A stretch of DNA of 64,000 nt from CAWAMD01 sp963783045 (GCA_963783045.1 CAWAMD010000002.1:496001-560000); one strand, 5' to 3'; shown: positions 43,537 through 52,757, counted from the first letter of the stretch. Notes: a model not told the origin generated them from the sequence alone. Made by a program: numbers and translations.

Positions 43537-44897
43537 GGCAGCGGGTCGCCGTCGTGCAGGTCCTCGAGGCCGCGCGTGACGACCTGCTCGCCGGGGCGGA
43601 GGTCGCCGCTGACGGCGCTGCGCTCCTCGCCGGTCGCCTCGACCTGGACGGGCACCTCGACGGCGTGGCCGTCCCGGGCGACGACCACGACCTCCGTGCC
43701 GTCGCGACGACGCAGCGCGGCGGCGGGCACGGTGGTGTCCGACGAGACCTTGCGGACCTCGACCTCCACCGAGCCGGTGAGGCCGACACGCAGCGCCACG
43801 TCCGCCGGCAGCGGCCCGAGCGACACCCGGACCGGGTAGACGACGCCGCCGGCGTCGCCACGCTCCGGCTCGATGGCGATGTGCTCCACGGCGCCGGTGA
43901 ACACCGCATCGGGCAGCGCGTCGAGACGCACGCTGGTCCGCTGACCGTCGGCGACGAGCACGGCGTCGATCTCGTCGATCGACGCCGTCCCGTAGAAGGA
44001 CGAGAGGTCGAACAGGGTCGCGAGCGTCTGGCCGCCGGTCACCGTCGCGCCGGCGACGAGCGGTCCGCCGTCGGCCTGCGGAGCGGCTCCGCCGCCGAGG
44101 AGTCCCGCCACGTCGCCCGCGCCAGCGGGGAGCCCGGAGCCCAGCGCCGCCGCGCTGCCGCCACCGGCGGACGCACGGCCGAGCTCGACGACGCCGTCGG
44201 CGGGAGCGGTCACGGTCAGCGCGTCCGACTGCTCCTTCGCGGCCTCGAGCGCCACCTCGGCCTGCCGCCGCTGGGCATCGGCGGCAGCACGCTGGCTGGC
44301 GGTCGCGCGCCGGGCGGTGGCCTGGGCCTGCGCCTCGGCGTCCTTCAGCTGGGCACGGGCCTGCTCGTAGCTCGCCTGGGCGTCGGCGATGCGCTGGCGG
44401 GCGGCGTCCCGGGCGGGCCCCTCGGGCAGCTGTGCGGCCTGGTCGCCGAGCGCGCCGAGCACGCCGGGCAGGACGGCCTCGAGCTGACCGCGGACGGCGG
44501 CGAGCAGCGGCGAGAGGTCCACGCCGCCCGTCACGCCACCGAGCGCGCCGGCCGCGTCGACGGCCGCCTGTGCCTGGGCGATCTGCAGGTCCACGCCGTC
44601 GGACTGCAGCCGGGCGATGGGGTCGCCGCTGGACACGTGGTCACCGTCGGCCACGAGCAGCTCGGTCACGGTCCCGCTCGCGGGTGCGGCGACGACCACG
44701 CGTGAGCGCGGTGCGATCGTCACCGGGGCGGCGACGGTCTGGACGACCTCGGCCTTCGTGACCCGGCCGAGCTCGACGGTGGCCGCGGGCGTGGACGAGC
44801 AGCCGCTCAGCGCCAGCACGGCGACGAGTGATGCCGCGACCGGCACGACGCCGCGTGGCCGGGGGCGGGGACGAGCCGACGGGCGGGGCGGGGTCAC
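43533..44897 (-). CDS. HlyD/MacA-type membrane fusion (adaptor) lipoprotein
   Basis: A 454-residue adaptor. The GTG at 44897 with GGAG upstream puts a lipoprotein signal (GVVPVAASLVAVLALSGC) at residues 16-33. Biotinyl-lipoyl-like halves (ASGTVTELLVADGDHVSSGD, APADGVVELG) flank an Ala/Gln-rich coiled coil (about 100-250), then beta-barrel and membrane-proximal domains (RLDALPDAVFTGAVEHIAIE). A longer reading from 45038 would translate the 21-bp repeats as GWRRGVP units and is unlikely. It connects the MacB-like pump to the envelope or delivers substrates to it. Confidence 0.88.
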   Translation of the reverse strand: MTPPRPSARPRPRPRGVVPVAASLVAVLALSGCSSTPAATVELGRVTKAEVVQTVAAPVTIAPRSRVVVAAPASGTVTELLVADGDHVSSGDPIARLQSDGVDLQIAQAQAAVDAAGALGGVTGGVDLSPLLAAVRGQLEAVLPGVLGALGDQAAQLPEGPARDAARQRIADAQASYEQARAQLKDAEAQAQATARRATASQRAAADAQRRQAEVALEAAKEQSDALTVTAPADGVVELGRASAGGGSAAALGSGLPAGAGDVAGLLGGGAAPQADGGPLVAGATVTGGQTLATLFDLSSFYGTASIDEIDAVLVADGQRTSVRLDALPDAVFTGAVEHIAIEPERGDAGGVVYPVRVSLGPLPADVALRVGLTGSVEVEVRKVSSDTTVPAAALRRRDGTEVVVVARDGHAVEVPVQVEATGEERSAVSGDLRPGEQVVTRGLEDLHDGDPLP

Positions 44898-44937
44898 GGA
44901 CGGGCTCCGAGCGGGGATGCGTGCGCCGAGCCGACAG

Positions 44938-45021
44938 GGTACGCCCCGCCGCCACCCCGGTACGCCCCGCCGCCACCCCGGTACGCCCCGCCGCCACCCC
45001 GGTACGCCCCGCCGCCACCCC
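44938..45021. repeat. 21-bp tandem repeat, four perfect copies
   Basis: The unit GGTACGCCCCGCCGCCACCC plus C occurs four times without change (44938, 44959, 44980, 45001). On the minus strand it would encode GWRRGVP repeated four times in frame with the adaptor gene. It fills most of the gap between proC and the adaptor gene and probably covers the promoter region of the transporter operon. Confidence 0.95.
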
Positions 45022-45042
45022 GGGGCGGCACGGGCCACACCG

Positions 45043-45855
45043 TCACCGACCGCGGCCGAGCTCCTCGCCCCGCCGCTTGGCGGCCTCGATGGCGTCGAGG
45101 AAGGCGGCCCTCACCCGGGCGCGCTCGAGCTCGCGGATCGCCGCGATGGTCGTCCCGCCGGGCGACGTGACCATCTCACGGAGCTCGACGGGATGCTTGC
45201 CGGCGTCCCGGAGCATCTTCGCGGAGCCGACCATCGTCTGCACGATCAGCTCGGTCGACACGTCCCGGGGCAGGCCGAGCAGGATCCCCGCGTCGATCAT
45301 GGCCTCGGCCAGCAGGAAGAAGTAGGCCGGCCCGGAGCCCGACAGCGCGGTCACGCTGTCCAGGTACTCCTCGTCCATGCGGATGACCTTGCCGACGTGC
45401 GAGAAGATCTCCTGGGCGACCTGCACGTCGTCGTCGGTCGCGTGGGCGCCGGGACAGACGACGCTCATGGCCTCGTCGACCTGCACCGGCGTGTTCGTCA
45501 TCACGCGGACGACGGGCACGCCGGAGGGCAGGTGCTCCTCGATGCTGCCCGTCGGGGTCCCGGCCGCGACGCTGATCACCGTCTGCCCGGCGTGGAATGC
45601 GGTCCCGACCGCGGCGAGCACCTGATGGATGGTCTGGGGTTTGAGGCCGATGATGACCACGTCGGCCTTCTCGACCGCCGCCCGGTTGTCGGTCGTCGCC
45701 GCCACGCCGTGGGCGGCCACCAGCTCGTCGCAGCGTTCCTGGCGCCGGGCGGTGCACACCACCTGCTCGGGCGTGACCCAGTCCGAGCGCAGCAGGCCAC
45801 GCAGCAGCGCCTCCCCGATGCGGCCCGTCCCGATGATTGCCAGTGTGAAGTTCAT
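45043..45855 (-). CDS. proC: Pyrroline-5-carboxylate reductase
   Basis: A 270-residue enzyme that reduces pyrroline-5-carboxylate to proline. The Rossmann motif is LAIIGTGRIGEALLRGLL, followed by DVVIIGLKPQTIHQVL, VVRVMTNTPVQVDEAMSVVC and the C-terminal signature ALSGSGPAYFFLLAEAMIDA then VTSPGGTTIAAI. The ATG at 45855 overlaps the PRODH stop by 4 bp (ATGA). Having biosynthetic and catabolic proline genes coupled in one operon is noteworthy. Confidence 0.95.
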   Translation of the reverse strand: MNFTLAIIGTGRIGEALLRGLLRSDWVTPEQVVCTARRQERCDELVAAHGVAATTDNRAAVEKADVVIIGLKPQTIHQVLAAVGTAFHAGQTVISVAAGTPTGSIEEHLPSGVPVVRVMTNTPVQVDEAMSVVCPGAHATDDDVQVAQEIFSHVGKVIRMDEEYLDSVTALSGSGPAYFFLLAEAMIDAGILLGLPRDVSTELIVQTMVGSAKMLRDAGKHPVELREMVTSPGGTTIAAIRELERARVRAAFLDAIEAAKRRGEELGRGR

Positions 45856-46787
45856 GAGCGGCTCTCGTCCTCGCGTCTGCTGGCCAGCGCACGGAGGAAG
45901 AACAGCAAGTTCGCGGGTCGCTCCGCAAGCCGGCGGGTCAGGTACGGGTACCACTCGTCCCCGAAGGGCAGGTAGATCCGCAGCCGGAGGCCGGCGTCGA
46001 CGAGCTCCTGCTGGAGGGGCTCCCGGATGCCGTGGAGCATCTGGAACTCGTAGCCGTCGGGGCCGACCTGGTAGCGGCGGGCGAGGTTGCGGATGATGCG
46101 GATGATGCGGTGGTCGTGGGTCGCGAAGCGTCCGTACACGCCGCTGCGGAGCACGTGGTCGGCCGCCCGGACGAAGGTCGCGTCGATCTCGTCGTCGTCC
46201 TGCGTCGCGATCTCCTCCGGCTCGGCGTAGGCGCCCTTGCACAGGCGGACCGAGACACCGAGGCCGGTCAGCGCGTGGACGTCGTCGAGCGTGCGGTGCA
46301 GGTAGGTCTGCAGCGCGCACCCGACGTTGTCATGACCCTCATCACGCAGTCGTCGGACGAGATCGACGGTGGCCTGGGTGTGGTCGCTGCCCTCCATGTC
46401 GATGGTGACGTGCTGGCTCATCCGCGCCGCGCGCGCGCAGATGGTGGCGACCAGGTCGTGGCAGAGCTCGGGATCCACGTCGAGACCGACCTGGGTGAGC
46501 TTCACCGACACGGAGCAGGCGAGTCCGGCCACCTCGATGCGTTCCAGTGCCTCGAGGTAGACGTCGGCGGCCCGCCGCGCGACCGCCTCGTCGTGGACGG
46601 CCTCACCGAGGTAGTCGAGCGTGACGGTGCGGCCCCGCGCGTCGAGGTCGACGACACGCGCGAGGGCGTCGTCGAGCGTCTCGCCGGCGACGAACCGGCG
46701 GGCGACCTGACGGGTCATCGGGACGTCGGTGGCCAGCCGACGAAGGGACTCGCTGCGTGACGCGGCGACGAGGGTCCGACGGAGCAC
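45852..46787 (-). CDS. Proline dehydrogenase (monofunctional PRODH)
   Basis: A 311-residue FAD TIM-barrel enzyme that oxidises proline to pyrroline-5-carboxylate and passes electrons to quinone. Characteristic segments are SVKLTQVGLDVDPELCHDLV, VTIDMEGSDHTQATVDLVRR, VGCALQTYLHRTLDDVHALT, VRLCKGAYAEPEEIATQ and RLRIYLPFGDEWYPYLTRRL. The length is that of single-domain PRODH, not PutA. No P5C dehydrogenase gene is in the window. It sits 3 bp after the YbjN gene, so it may belong to the same transcript. Confidence 0.93.
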   Translation of the reverse strand: MLRRTLVAASRSESLRRLATDVPMTRQVARRFVAGETLDDALARVVDLDARGRTVTLDYLGEAVHDEAVARRAADVYLEALERIEVAGLACSVSVKLTQVGLDVDPELCHDLVATICARAARMSQHVTIDMEGSDHTQATVDLVRRLRDEGHDNVGCALQTYLHRTLDDVHALTGLGVSVRLCKGAYAEPEEIATQDDDEIDATFVRAADHVLRSGVYGRFATHDHRIIRIIRNLARRYQVGPDGYEFQMLHGIREPLQQELVDAGLRLRIYLPFGDEWYPYLTRRLAERPANLLFFLRALASRREDESRS

Positions 46788-46790
46788 CGG

Positions 46791-47279
46791 TCAGCCGGAC
46801 GTGGAGACCGGGTTCGGCGGGAGCCCGTTCTTCTCGCGCCAGCGCTGCTCGGTCTCGATGTAGCCGGCGAAGCCGGCGCGGAGCACCTTGTTGAACGTCT
46901 CGTCGGAGATCGTCAGGACGGCACCGAGCACCTGGTCGAGCATGGTCTCGTCGAGCGCCGCGACCGGGATGTGGCCGGTGAGGATGATGTCGCCCTCGTC
47001 ATCGAGGGCGAAGTGGACCGGGGCGGGCTTCTCGTTGCGGTGCAGCAGGATCTCGTACACGGACTCGTGCCCCTCGTCCGGGACGCCGGCGAGCAGGCTC
47101 GTCACGTGGAGGTTGCGCTCGTCGAGGTCGAGCAGGAGCGGGATGGTCCGCTTCCACTGCCCGGCCATCATCGTCATCCAGGCGCTCTCGCGCACCTCGG
47201 TCACGTCGAGGTCCGCCGCCTCGAGCGTGTCGACGATCATCCTCCGGGCGCGCTCGTGGTCGGTGGCGGGCTCATTCAT
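46791..47279 (-). CDS. YbjN-domain protein
   Basis: A 162-residue protein of the YbjN (type III secretion chaperone-like fold) family: SAWMTMMAGQWKRTIPLLLD, VYEILLHRNEKPAPVHFALD, DIILTGHIPVAALDETMLDQ, GFAGYIETEQRWREKNGL. It is cytoplasmic. In mycobacteria a YbjN gene also lies directly next to mshA, which supports a conserved but unexplained link. The ATG start gives the normal length. Confidence 0.85.
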   Translation of the reverse strand: MNEPATDHERARRMIVDTLEAADLDVTEVRESAWMTMMAGQWKRTIPLLLDLDERNLHVTSLLAGVPDEGHESVYEILLHRNEKPAPVHFALDDEGDIILTGHIPVAALDETMLDQVLGAVLTISDETFNKVLRAGFAGYIETEQRWREKNGLPPNPVSTSG

Positions 47280-47312
47280 GGTCGCTCCGGTCCCGCCCGG
47301 GGCAACCGGGCG

Positions 47313-48581
47313 TCAGCTTGCGTGCCTCGCCGGCCGGCGTTCGGCCACCACGTCAGCGTAGACCTCGAGGAGCCGGTCGACGGTGCGGTCCCACGACGCC
47401 CGTGCAGCGGTCAGAGGTCCAGCCTCGGTGGCGGCGGCGCGCAGCGCCGGGTCGTCGAGGTAGGCGAGGACGGCCGCGGCGTGGTCGGCGGGATCGTGGC
47501 CGGCGACGAGCGTGCCACCGTCCCCGACGACGGCACGCAGCCCCCCGACCGCCGCCGCGACGACGGGGGTGCCACAGGCCTGCGCCTCGAGCGCCACGAG
47601 CCCGAAGGTCTCGCTGCGGCTCGGGACGAGGACCACGTCGGAGGCGCAGTAGAGCGCGGCCAGGTCGCGCTGCGGTCGTGCCGGCAGCAGGTCGACCGCG
47701 TCGCCGACCCCGCAGTCCTCGGCGAGACGACGCAGCTGGCTCGGCTCGGCGCGCCCCACCCCGGACCCGGACGGGCCGCCCACGATCCGCAGCCGCGCTT
47801 GCGGGTAGCGCTCACGCACGAGCGCCAGCGTGCGGATCGCGACGTCCGGGCCCTTCAGCGGCTGGAGACGACCGACGAACAGCAGCTGCGGCGGGCGCGT
47901 CCGACCGGGGCGATCCCCGGTGCGCCGCGGCGCGAAGACGTCGAGGTCCACCCCGGCGGGGACGATGGAGATGTCGCGACCGGACAGGCCGAACGCGCGG
48001 TACAGCAGGCGCCCCTCACCGCAGGTGAGGCCGAGCACCCGGTCGGCGGCGTGGGCCACCCGGCGCTCGACGGCGAGACGCAGCGGCGACTCGGGCACGT
48101 CGCCGGGCGCGAGGGTCGCGTTCTTCAGCATCCCGAGGGTGTGGAAGGTCTGGACGAAGGGAACGTCCCACCGTCGGGCGAGCCGGTGGCCGACCCAGCC
48201 CGACAGCCAGTACTGGCCGTGGACGACGTCGTGGCTGCCGGCCGTCGGGTGGCGCATCATCCCGAGCGCGAAGGCGGACAGGTGGTCGGCGACCTCCGCC
48301 TTCGGGATCGGGGCGACGGGGCCCGCGACGATGTGGTGGACGAGGACCCGGTCGGCGACGGACACCGTCGGGGGCGACGACGGGTCGGCGGCGCGGGTGA
48401 ACACGTCGACGTGCACCCCCCGGGCGGCCAGCCGGCGGGCGATCTGGAGGACGTAGACGTTCAGGCCGCCGCCGTCGCCGGTCCCCGGCTGGTCGAGGGG
48501 CGACGTGTGCACGGACAGCAGCGCGACCCGATCGACCGCGCGGGCACGGTCGAGGGACGGGGCGGTACACGACGCGGTCAT
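47313..48581 (-). CDS. mshA: D-inositol-3-phosphate glycosyltransferase MshA
   Basis: A 422-residue GT4 glycosyltransferase that makes the first intermediate of mycothiol. The N-terminal VALLSVHTSPLDQPGTGDGG and GLNVYVLQIARRLAARG, the HGQYWLSGWVGHRLARRW region, VPAGVDLDVFAP, LLFVGRLQPLKGPDVAIRTL and the donor site VPSRSETFGLVALEAQACGT are diagnostic for MshA. It implies this organism uses mycothiol as its main thiol, an actinobacterial trait. Confidence 0.94.
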   Translation of the reverse strand: MTASCTAPSLDRARAVDRVALLSVHTSPLDQPGTGDGGGLNVYVLQIARRLAARGVHVDVFTRAADPSSPPTVSVADRVLVHHIVAGPVAPIPKAEVADHLSAFALGMMRHPTAGSHDVVHGQYWLSGWVGHRLARRWDVPFVQTFHTLGMLKNATLAPGDVPESPLRLAVERRVAHAADRVLGLTCGEGRLLYRAFGLSGRDISIVPAGVDLDVFAPRRTGDRPGRTRPPQLLFVGRLQPLKGPDVAIRTLALVRERYPQARLRIVGGPSGSGVGRAEPSQLRRLAEDCGVGDAVDLLPARPQRDLAALYCASDVVLVPSRSETFGLVALEAQACGTPVVAAAVGGLRAVVGDGGTLVAGHDPADHAAAVLAYLDDPALRAAATEAGPLTAARASWDRTVDRLLEVYADVVAERRPARHAS

Positions 48582-48583
48582 GG

Positions 48584-49600
48584 TCAGCCCCGGCTCAGCG
48601 CGACACGGCGCAGCGTCCGGTCGTCGGCACCGAACCGGTACTTGTAGGGCTCGTCGCCACGCAACAGGTCGAAGACGGCGAGCTTCTCCTCGGCCGCGGC
48701 ACGGATGAGCTCACCGACGAGCACCATGCCGGGAGCGAGGTTGCGCAGCCCCACGTCGAAGGTCGAGTTGTACAGACCCCACCGGGCCTTGTGGACGAGC
48801 GAGATCGTGGCCGCACCGACCGCGCCGGCGACCTCGAGCGCATGGATCCGGAAGGTCCCGTCGGGGCCGAACTCGTCGGCCAGCGCCCCGAAGAACGCAC
48901 GCATCTCGTCGCTCAGGAAGAACCGGCCCTTCTCGCCGTCGACCTCGGCCGCCATGGCGAAGAAGGAGTCGAGCGCCTGCTGGTGATGCTCGGCCGGGAC
49001 GGCCACGAGGTTCACCTCGCCCGCGTCGCGCGCGAGCTTGCGAGCCTTGCGGCGCAGCTCGTGACGCTGCTTGCTGCCGAGGGTCTTCAGGTACTCGTCG
49101 TAACCGTCCGTCAGCGAGATCCGGGGGCACACGTCGTCGACGGCCTCGTCGACGATCTCGAGGCCACGCGTGCGCACATGCCGGACCAGCGCTTCGCGCC
49201 ATCCGCTGTCGGCCGCGAGACCGCCCGCCACGACCTCGTCCCAGTCACGACGCTCCGCGAGCGCATCGACATAGGCGCCGGCCACGTCGTCGCGGTCCTC
49301 GAGGCGGCTGACCGGCCCGAGGTAGTCCGTCACGTCGGTCCCGCCGAGGAAGCGCAGCACCTCCATCGGGCCCGTCGGGCCACCGACGCGTTCGCGGGAC
49401 AGAGGGATCACCCCGATCAGCCGTCCGTCCCGGTGCACCGTGTCGACACGCACGACACCACCGCCGAGCGTGTCCGCCCACACCTGCAGGTAGCGGGGGG
49501 TGTGGAAGATGGTCGCGTGGGGGTCCTCGTCCACGAGCAGCTCCCACTCGGCGCGCAGCGACGCGCCGGGGAAGCCATCATGGGTGCGGAGTTCGATCAC
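48584..49600 (-). CDS. BioF2-like/CelD GNAT acetyltransferase-domain protein
   Basis: A 338-residue protein with a double GNAT fold of the BioF2-like (PF13480) type: an N-terminal half (FHTPRYLQVWADTLGGGVVR, GRLIGVIPLSRERVGGPTGP) and a C-terminal half with SKQRHELRRKARKLARDAGE, GRFFLSDEMRAFFGALADEF, and DLLRGDEPYKYRFGADDRTL. The last motif is typical of cellulose/exopolysaccharide-associated CelD proteins. The GTG at 49600 with AGGAG fixes the start. The substrate is unknown. It abuts mshA by 2 bp, so co-transcription is likely. Confidence 0.83.
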   Translation of the reverse strand: MIELRTHDGFPGASLRAEWELLVDEDPHATIFHTPRYLQVWADTLGGGVVRVDTVHRDGRLIGVIPLSRERVGGPTGPMEVLRFLGGTDVTDYLGPVSRLEDRDDVAGAYVDALAERRDWDEVVAGGLAADSGWREALVRHVRTRGLEIVDEAVDDVCPRISLTDGYDEYLKTLGSKQRHELRRKARKLARDAGEVNLVAVPAEHHQQALDSFFAMAAEVDGEKGRFFLSDEMRAFFGALADEFGPDGTFRIHALEVAGAVGAATISLVHKARWGLYNSTFDVGLRNLAPGMVLVGELIRAAAEEKLAVFDLLRGDEPYKYRFGADDRTLRRVALSRG

Positions 49601-49720
49601 GTGCTCCTCGCCGTGGACAGGCCGGCGCCGGGGGGACGCACCGAGGGTAGTCGCGTCAGCAACGACCGCCGCATCGACGCGGGGAGCCATCGGACAGCGC
49701 GCTTCGCCACGCGGGCAGGC

Positions 49721-50293
49721 TCAGGCCTCGTCGGCGGTCTCCCCTTCGGGGCTGGCCGCGGCGATGGCCGCGTCGTCGACCTCGCCGGCGCTGACGGCGT
49801 CGATGATGCCGCGGATGGCCTTGCGCGCGCCCCGCGGCTCCTGGGGCGGCGGTGCGGTGTCCTGGAGCTCCGCGAGCCGGCGGAACGACCGGTACATCTC
49901 GATGAGCGCCTGCCGCTGCGGCTCGGTCAGGTAGGGGTCGCGAGCGATCGCGGACTCGAGGTCGTGCTCGTCGTCACGCTCCTCGAGGATCCCCGCCTTC
50001 ACGTAGAGGGTCTCCGCCGAGATCGAGAGGGCCTTCGCGATAGCCTGCAGGATCTCGGCCGAGGGCTTGCGCAGTCCGCGCTCGATCTGGCTCAGGTACG
50101 GGTTGCTGACACCGGCGAGCTTCGCGAGGTTGCGCAGCGAGAGCTGGGCGCTGTTGCGCTGACTGCGGATGTAGGTCCCGAGGTCGCGCAGCCGCGAGGA
50201 GGGAGCGTCGCTGCGCGTCCCGTCCGCATGATCACGGGGCGTGTCGCTACCGGCCGCACCCGCGGCGCTGGTGTCGCGGGAAGTGTCGGCCAC
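49721..50293 (-). CDS. XRE-family transcriptional regulator
   Basis: A 190-residue regulator. After a 35-residue hydrophilic leader, the HTH is at about residues 40-100: IRSQRNSAQLSLRNLAKLAG, VSNPYLSQIERGLRKPSAEI, LQAIAKALSISAETLYVKAG. The C-terminal part has no known sensor domain. It is similar to regulators found next to DksA/lipid genes in other actinobacteria. The GTG at 50293 follows AGGAGGAG. Its targets are unknown. Confidence 0.87.
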   Translation of the reverse strand: MADTSRDTSAAGAAGSDTPRDHADGTRSDAPSSRLRDLGTYIRSQRNSAQLSLRNLAKLAGVSNPYLSQIERGLRKPSAEILQAIAKALSISAETLYVKAGILEERDDEHDLESAIARDPYLTEPQRQALIEMYRSFRRLAELQDTAPPPQEPRGARKAIRGIIDAVSAGEVDDAAIAAASPEGETADEA

Positions 50294-50400
50294 GCCCGGC
50301 GCTCCTCCTGGTTCGATGATCCACCCCCTCGCCCGGGGTGGTGCTCACTCTTGCGAGCACCACGATACCAACGCACCCGGGAACCGGGCCAACGGTCCCG

Positions 50401-50958
50401 CTACGCGCTGCTGGCGCCCACTGCGGCAGCGAGCTCGCGTACTGCGGTCGCGGGGCGAACCTGCCCGACGGGGTGTCCCCCGCCCAGGACGGGGGGCGGC
50501 GACCATGTGCCGGCAGGCAGCAGTCCGAGGTCCCGGGTGAGGGCATCGAGCGCCACCGACGCGGCTCGCTCGGCACCGTCCTCGCACTTGACCGCGACCG
50601 ACCAGGGCCGGCCGTCGGCGTCCCGCCACGCCGCACCGTAGACGCCCTCGGCGCCCGCCTTGGCGAGCACGCTGGCGTCGAGCAGGGCCGAGTCCAGCCG
50701 GCCCCGCCCGCCGACGAGACCCCCGTGGGCGATCCCGGCCCGGCGGACACGGGCGAACCGCTCCTCCGTGAGCAGCCGATGGAAGCCTCGCGCGAGGCCC
50801 GACAGGGACGTGGGCACGGCCGGCGCGCCGCAGCCGTCGACGGCGACGGCGTCCACGCCCTCGAGGACGTCGTCGAGCAGCGCGAGCACCCGTCGCTGGA
50901 GCGGGGCGGCGGGGTCGAGCAGCGCGTCACGCGGCACGCCGAGCGCAGCGCCGGCCCG
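50401..50958 (-). pseudogene. L-asparaginase (asparaginase II family), 3' half, cut off by the island
   Basis: The reading from 50958 to the stop at 50401 gives 185 residues: RAGAALGVPRDALLDPAAPL, then VAVDGCGAPAVPTSLSGLAR, TEERFARVRRAGIAH, GAEGVYGAAWRDADGRPWSV and DLGLLPAG. These are the C-terminal two-thirds of the asparaginase family whose members read NCSGKHA...LDPDHPxQ. It lacks its N-terminus because DNA unlike the gene starts at 50959. The missing 143 codons are found at 62101-62529 on the same strand. Any start inside this fragment would give an inactive protein lacking the N-terminal catalytic region. Confidence 0.9.
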
Positions 50959-51260
50959 AACAGCTGTCCGGCCACCCCGGACACTGGACCGCCCTCGACC
51001 TACCCGACCAGCTCACCATCCACCACGGCACCCGACACGTCGACCTCACTGACCCCCACACCCGCCGGCAGGTGCTCGCGCTCTGGCTCGAAACCGGACC
51101 GGCCGACCTGCTCGCCGCCACCATCACCTTCCCCCAACTCCACGCCGAATGGCCCCACCTCCCCCTCAGCGACCTACTCCGCAACACCTGGGAAGCCGCC
51201 TACCCCAGCCTCTCGCACGAGAGCACCCACCCAGCAGCCAACGCCGGCGCATCGAACTGA
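50959..51260 (+). pseudogene. Truncated 3' remnant of an unidentified gene
   Basis: An open reading in one frame from the island edge (EQLSGHPGHWTALDLPDQLT) to the TGA at 51258-51260, giving about 100 residues ending in PSLSHESTHPAANAGASN. It reads like the C-terminus of a larger protein whose 5' part is absent. The family is not recognised. It has a ValxLeuAlaLeuTrpLeuGlu-type helix and no membrane segment. Confidence 0.55.
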
Positions 51261-51354
51261 CCCAGCACCCCCGACCCCCGGACCACAGAAGTCTGGACTT
51301 GCCCCCTGCAGCTGGACACCTCGACTGAGGCGACTGAGCTGAGAGGACGTCCGC

Positions 51355-51477
51355 ATGGCACACGAGCAGAGCAAACGTAAGAGACGGAAGTTCTCGGACG
51401 AGTTCAAGCGTGACGCGGTCGCGCTGGTTCGGGACACGGGCCGGCCGATCGCGGAGGTCGCCGACGAGCAGCCTTGA
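51355..51477 (+). pseudogene. IS3-family transposase OrfA, 5' fragment
   Basis: The ATG at 51355 starts MAHEQSKRKRRKFSDEFKRD, then AVALVRDTGRPIAEVA, the N-terminal HTH of IS3-type OrfA. The match ends after about 36 residues, and a TGA closes a 40-codon frame. The upstream TGGACTTGCCCCCTGCAGCT at 51294-51313 resembles an IS3-type end. The rest of the element was probably removed or displaced by the IS256-type element that follows. Confidence 0.75.
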
Positions 51478-51478
51478 C

Positions 51479-52757
51479 ATCCGTTAGGAACTCACCGCCG
51501 GCAGGGTCGGCTTCGGGTCGGTGGTGCTTGGGTCGGGTGAGGCCGAGGTCGCGGCGGATGGTCTGGAGCAGACGGACATCGGCGGGCGTGTAGGTGATCC
51601 CGCGCCAGCCCGCGGCGGCACGGTCGAGCACGGCCCACGCCAGCGACAGCGCGGAGCGCTCGCCGGGGAGCCGGCCGATGACCTTCAGCCGCCGGCGGGA
51701 CTCACCGAAGGTGCACTCGATATTTGCCGCCCGATATGAGGTTGGTGTGGCGGATACGGCCCCAGTGCGCCCGCGGGTGATGCAGGTGGGCGGCGAGCAG
51801 CTCGAGGTCGTTGGTCACGCACGCGACCGCCCGCGGGTAGGCGCCACCCCAGGTCGAGGCGAACTGTGCGGGTCGGCGGGCCTCGGCGACGGCGTCGCGG
51901 CCGGGGGCGACCTCGTCCGCCAGGTCGAAGATCTCCCAGAAGTCGCCACGCACGGCATCCTGGTCGATCTCGGCGACCTTGGCCAGCAGATGCCTGGCGC
52001 GATGGATGAGACAGCGCTGCCGGCGGGCGTGCGGGAAGACCTGGTCGAGCGCGGCGCACAGTCCGGGCGCGCCGTCGGAGATGGTGAGCGCCGGCGAGGG
52101 CATCCCGCGGGCGACCATGTCCTCCAGGAACGCGATGCACGCGTCGGTGGACTCGGCCGAGCCCCCGTCCAGATGCAAGAACACGGGGGTGCCCGCGGTG
52201 GTGATGCCGTAGTCGACCAGCACCGGCTCCGAGCGGGCGCCGTCGTGCATCTTGAAGTGCGAAGCGTCGACGAACAGGTAGTCGAGCTCGACCTGCGTCA
52301 GGTCACGGGTCTGCCACTGTGCGAACTCATACTTGATCTGCTCGCAGATCCGCGACACCGTCGACGTGGACACGGTCGCCTCGTCGCCCAGCGTCTCGCG
52401 CAGCGCCGCCTCGATGTCGCGGTCGGACAGGCCCCGTACCCAGCCGGAGATCACCAGCGACTCCAGCGCGTTGGTGCGGGTGACGTGCTTGCCCAGCAGC
52501 CGTGACGAGAACCGCTGCAGGGTGCCGCGCACCTTGGGCCGGGCCAGGGTGACCGGCCCCGCAGTGGTCTTGACCGTGGTCGGCGCGTAGCCGTTGCGGT
52601 GGCCGTCACGGGCACGCTCGCCGCGGGCGTAGCGCTCGCGGCCCAGGAACTCGGTGACCTCGGCCTCCAACGCGGCCTGGAAGACGAGGCGGATGCTGAG
52701 CTGGGCGACGGTCTTGAGGATCTCGCCGAGCTCCCGGTCGGGGTCGGCGAACAACAC
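51479..52757 (-). pseudogene. IS256-family (Mutator-type) transposase, broken by a 16-bp insertion
   Basis: The product starts MLFADPDRELGEILKTVAQL and shows the IS256 core: FQAALEAEVTEFLGRERYAR, NGYAPTTVKTTAGPVTLARP, SGWVRGLSDRDIEAAL, DASHFKMHDGARSEPVLVDY and DGAPGLCAALDQVFPHARRQ. After HTNLI the expected ECTFGESRRRLKVIGRLPGE is in another frame. It is separated by 16 inserted bases that sit between two GATAT copies (51719 and 51733). The original frame stops after KYRVHLR at 51702. The C-terminal part then runs to about 51480. It is not the same subfamily as the intact IS256-type copy at 54793. Confidence 0.85.

Noticed and set aside
50950..50965. Target-site duplication CAG at both island edges
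   Set aside because: CAG occurs two bases inside the left edge (50961) and right after the right edge (62101), but accepting it leaves two unexplained bases and three-base matches are expected by chance.
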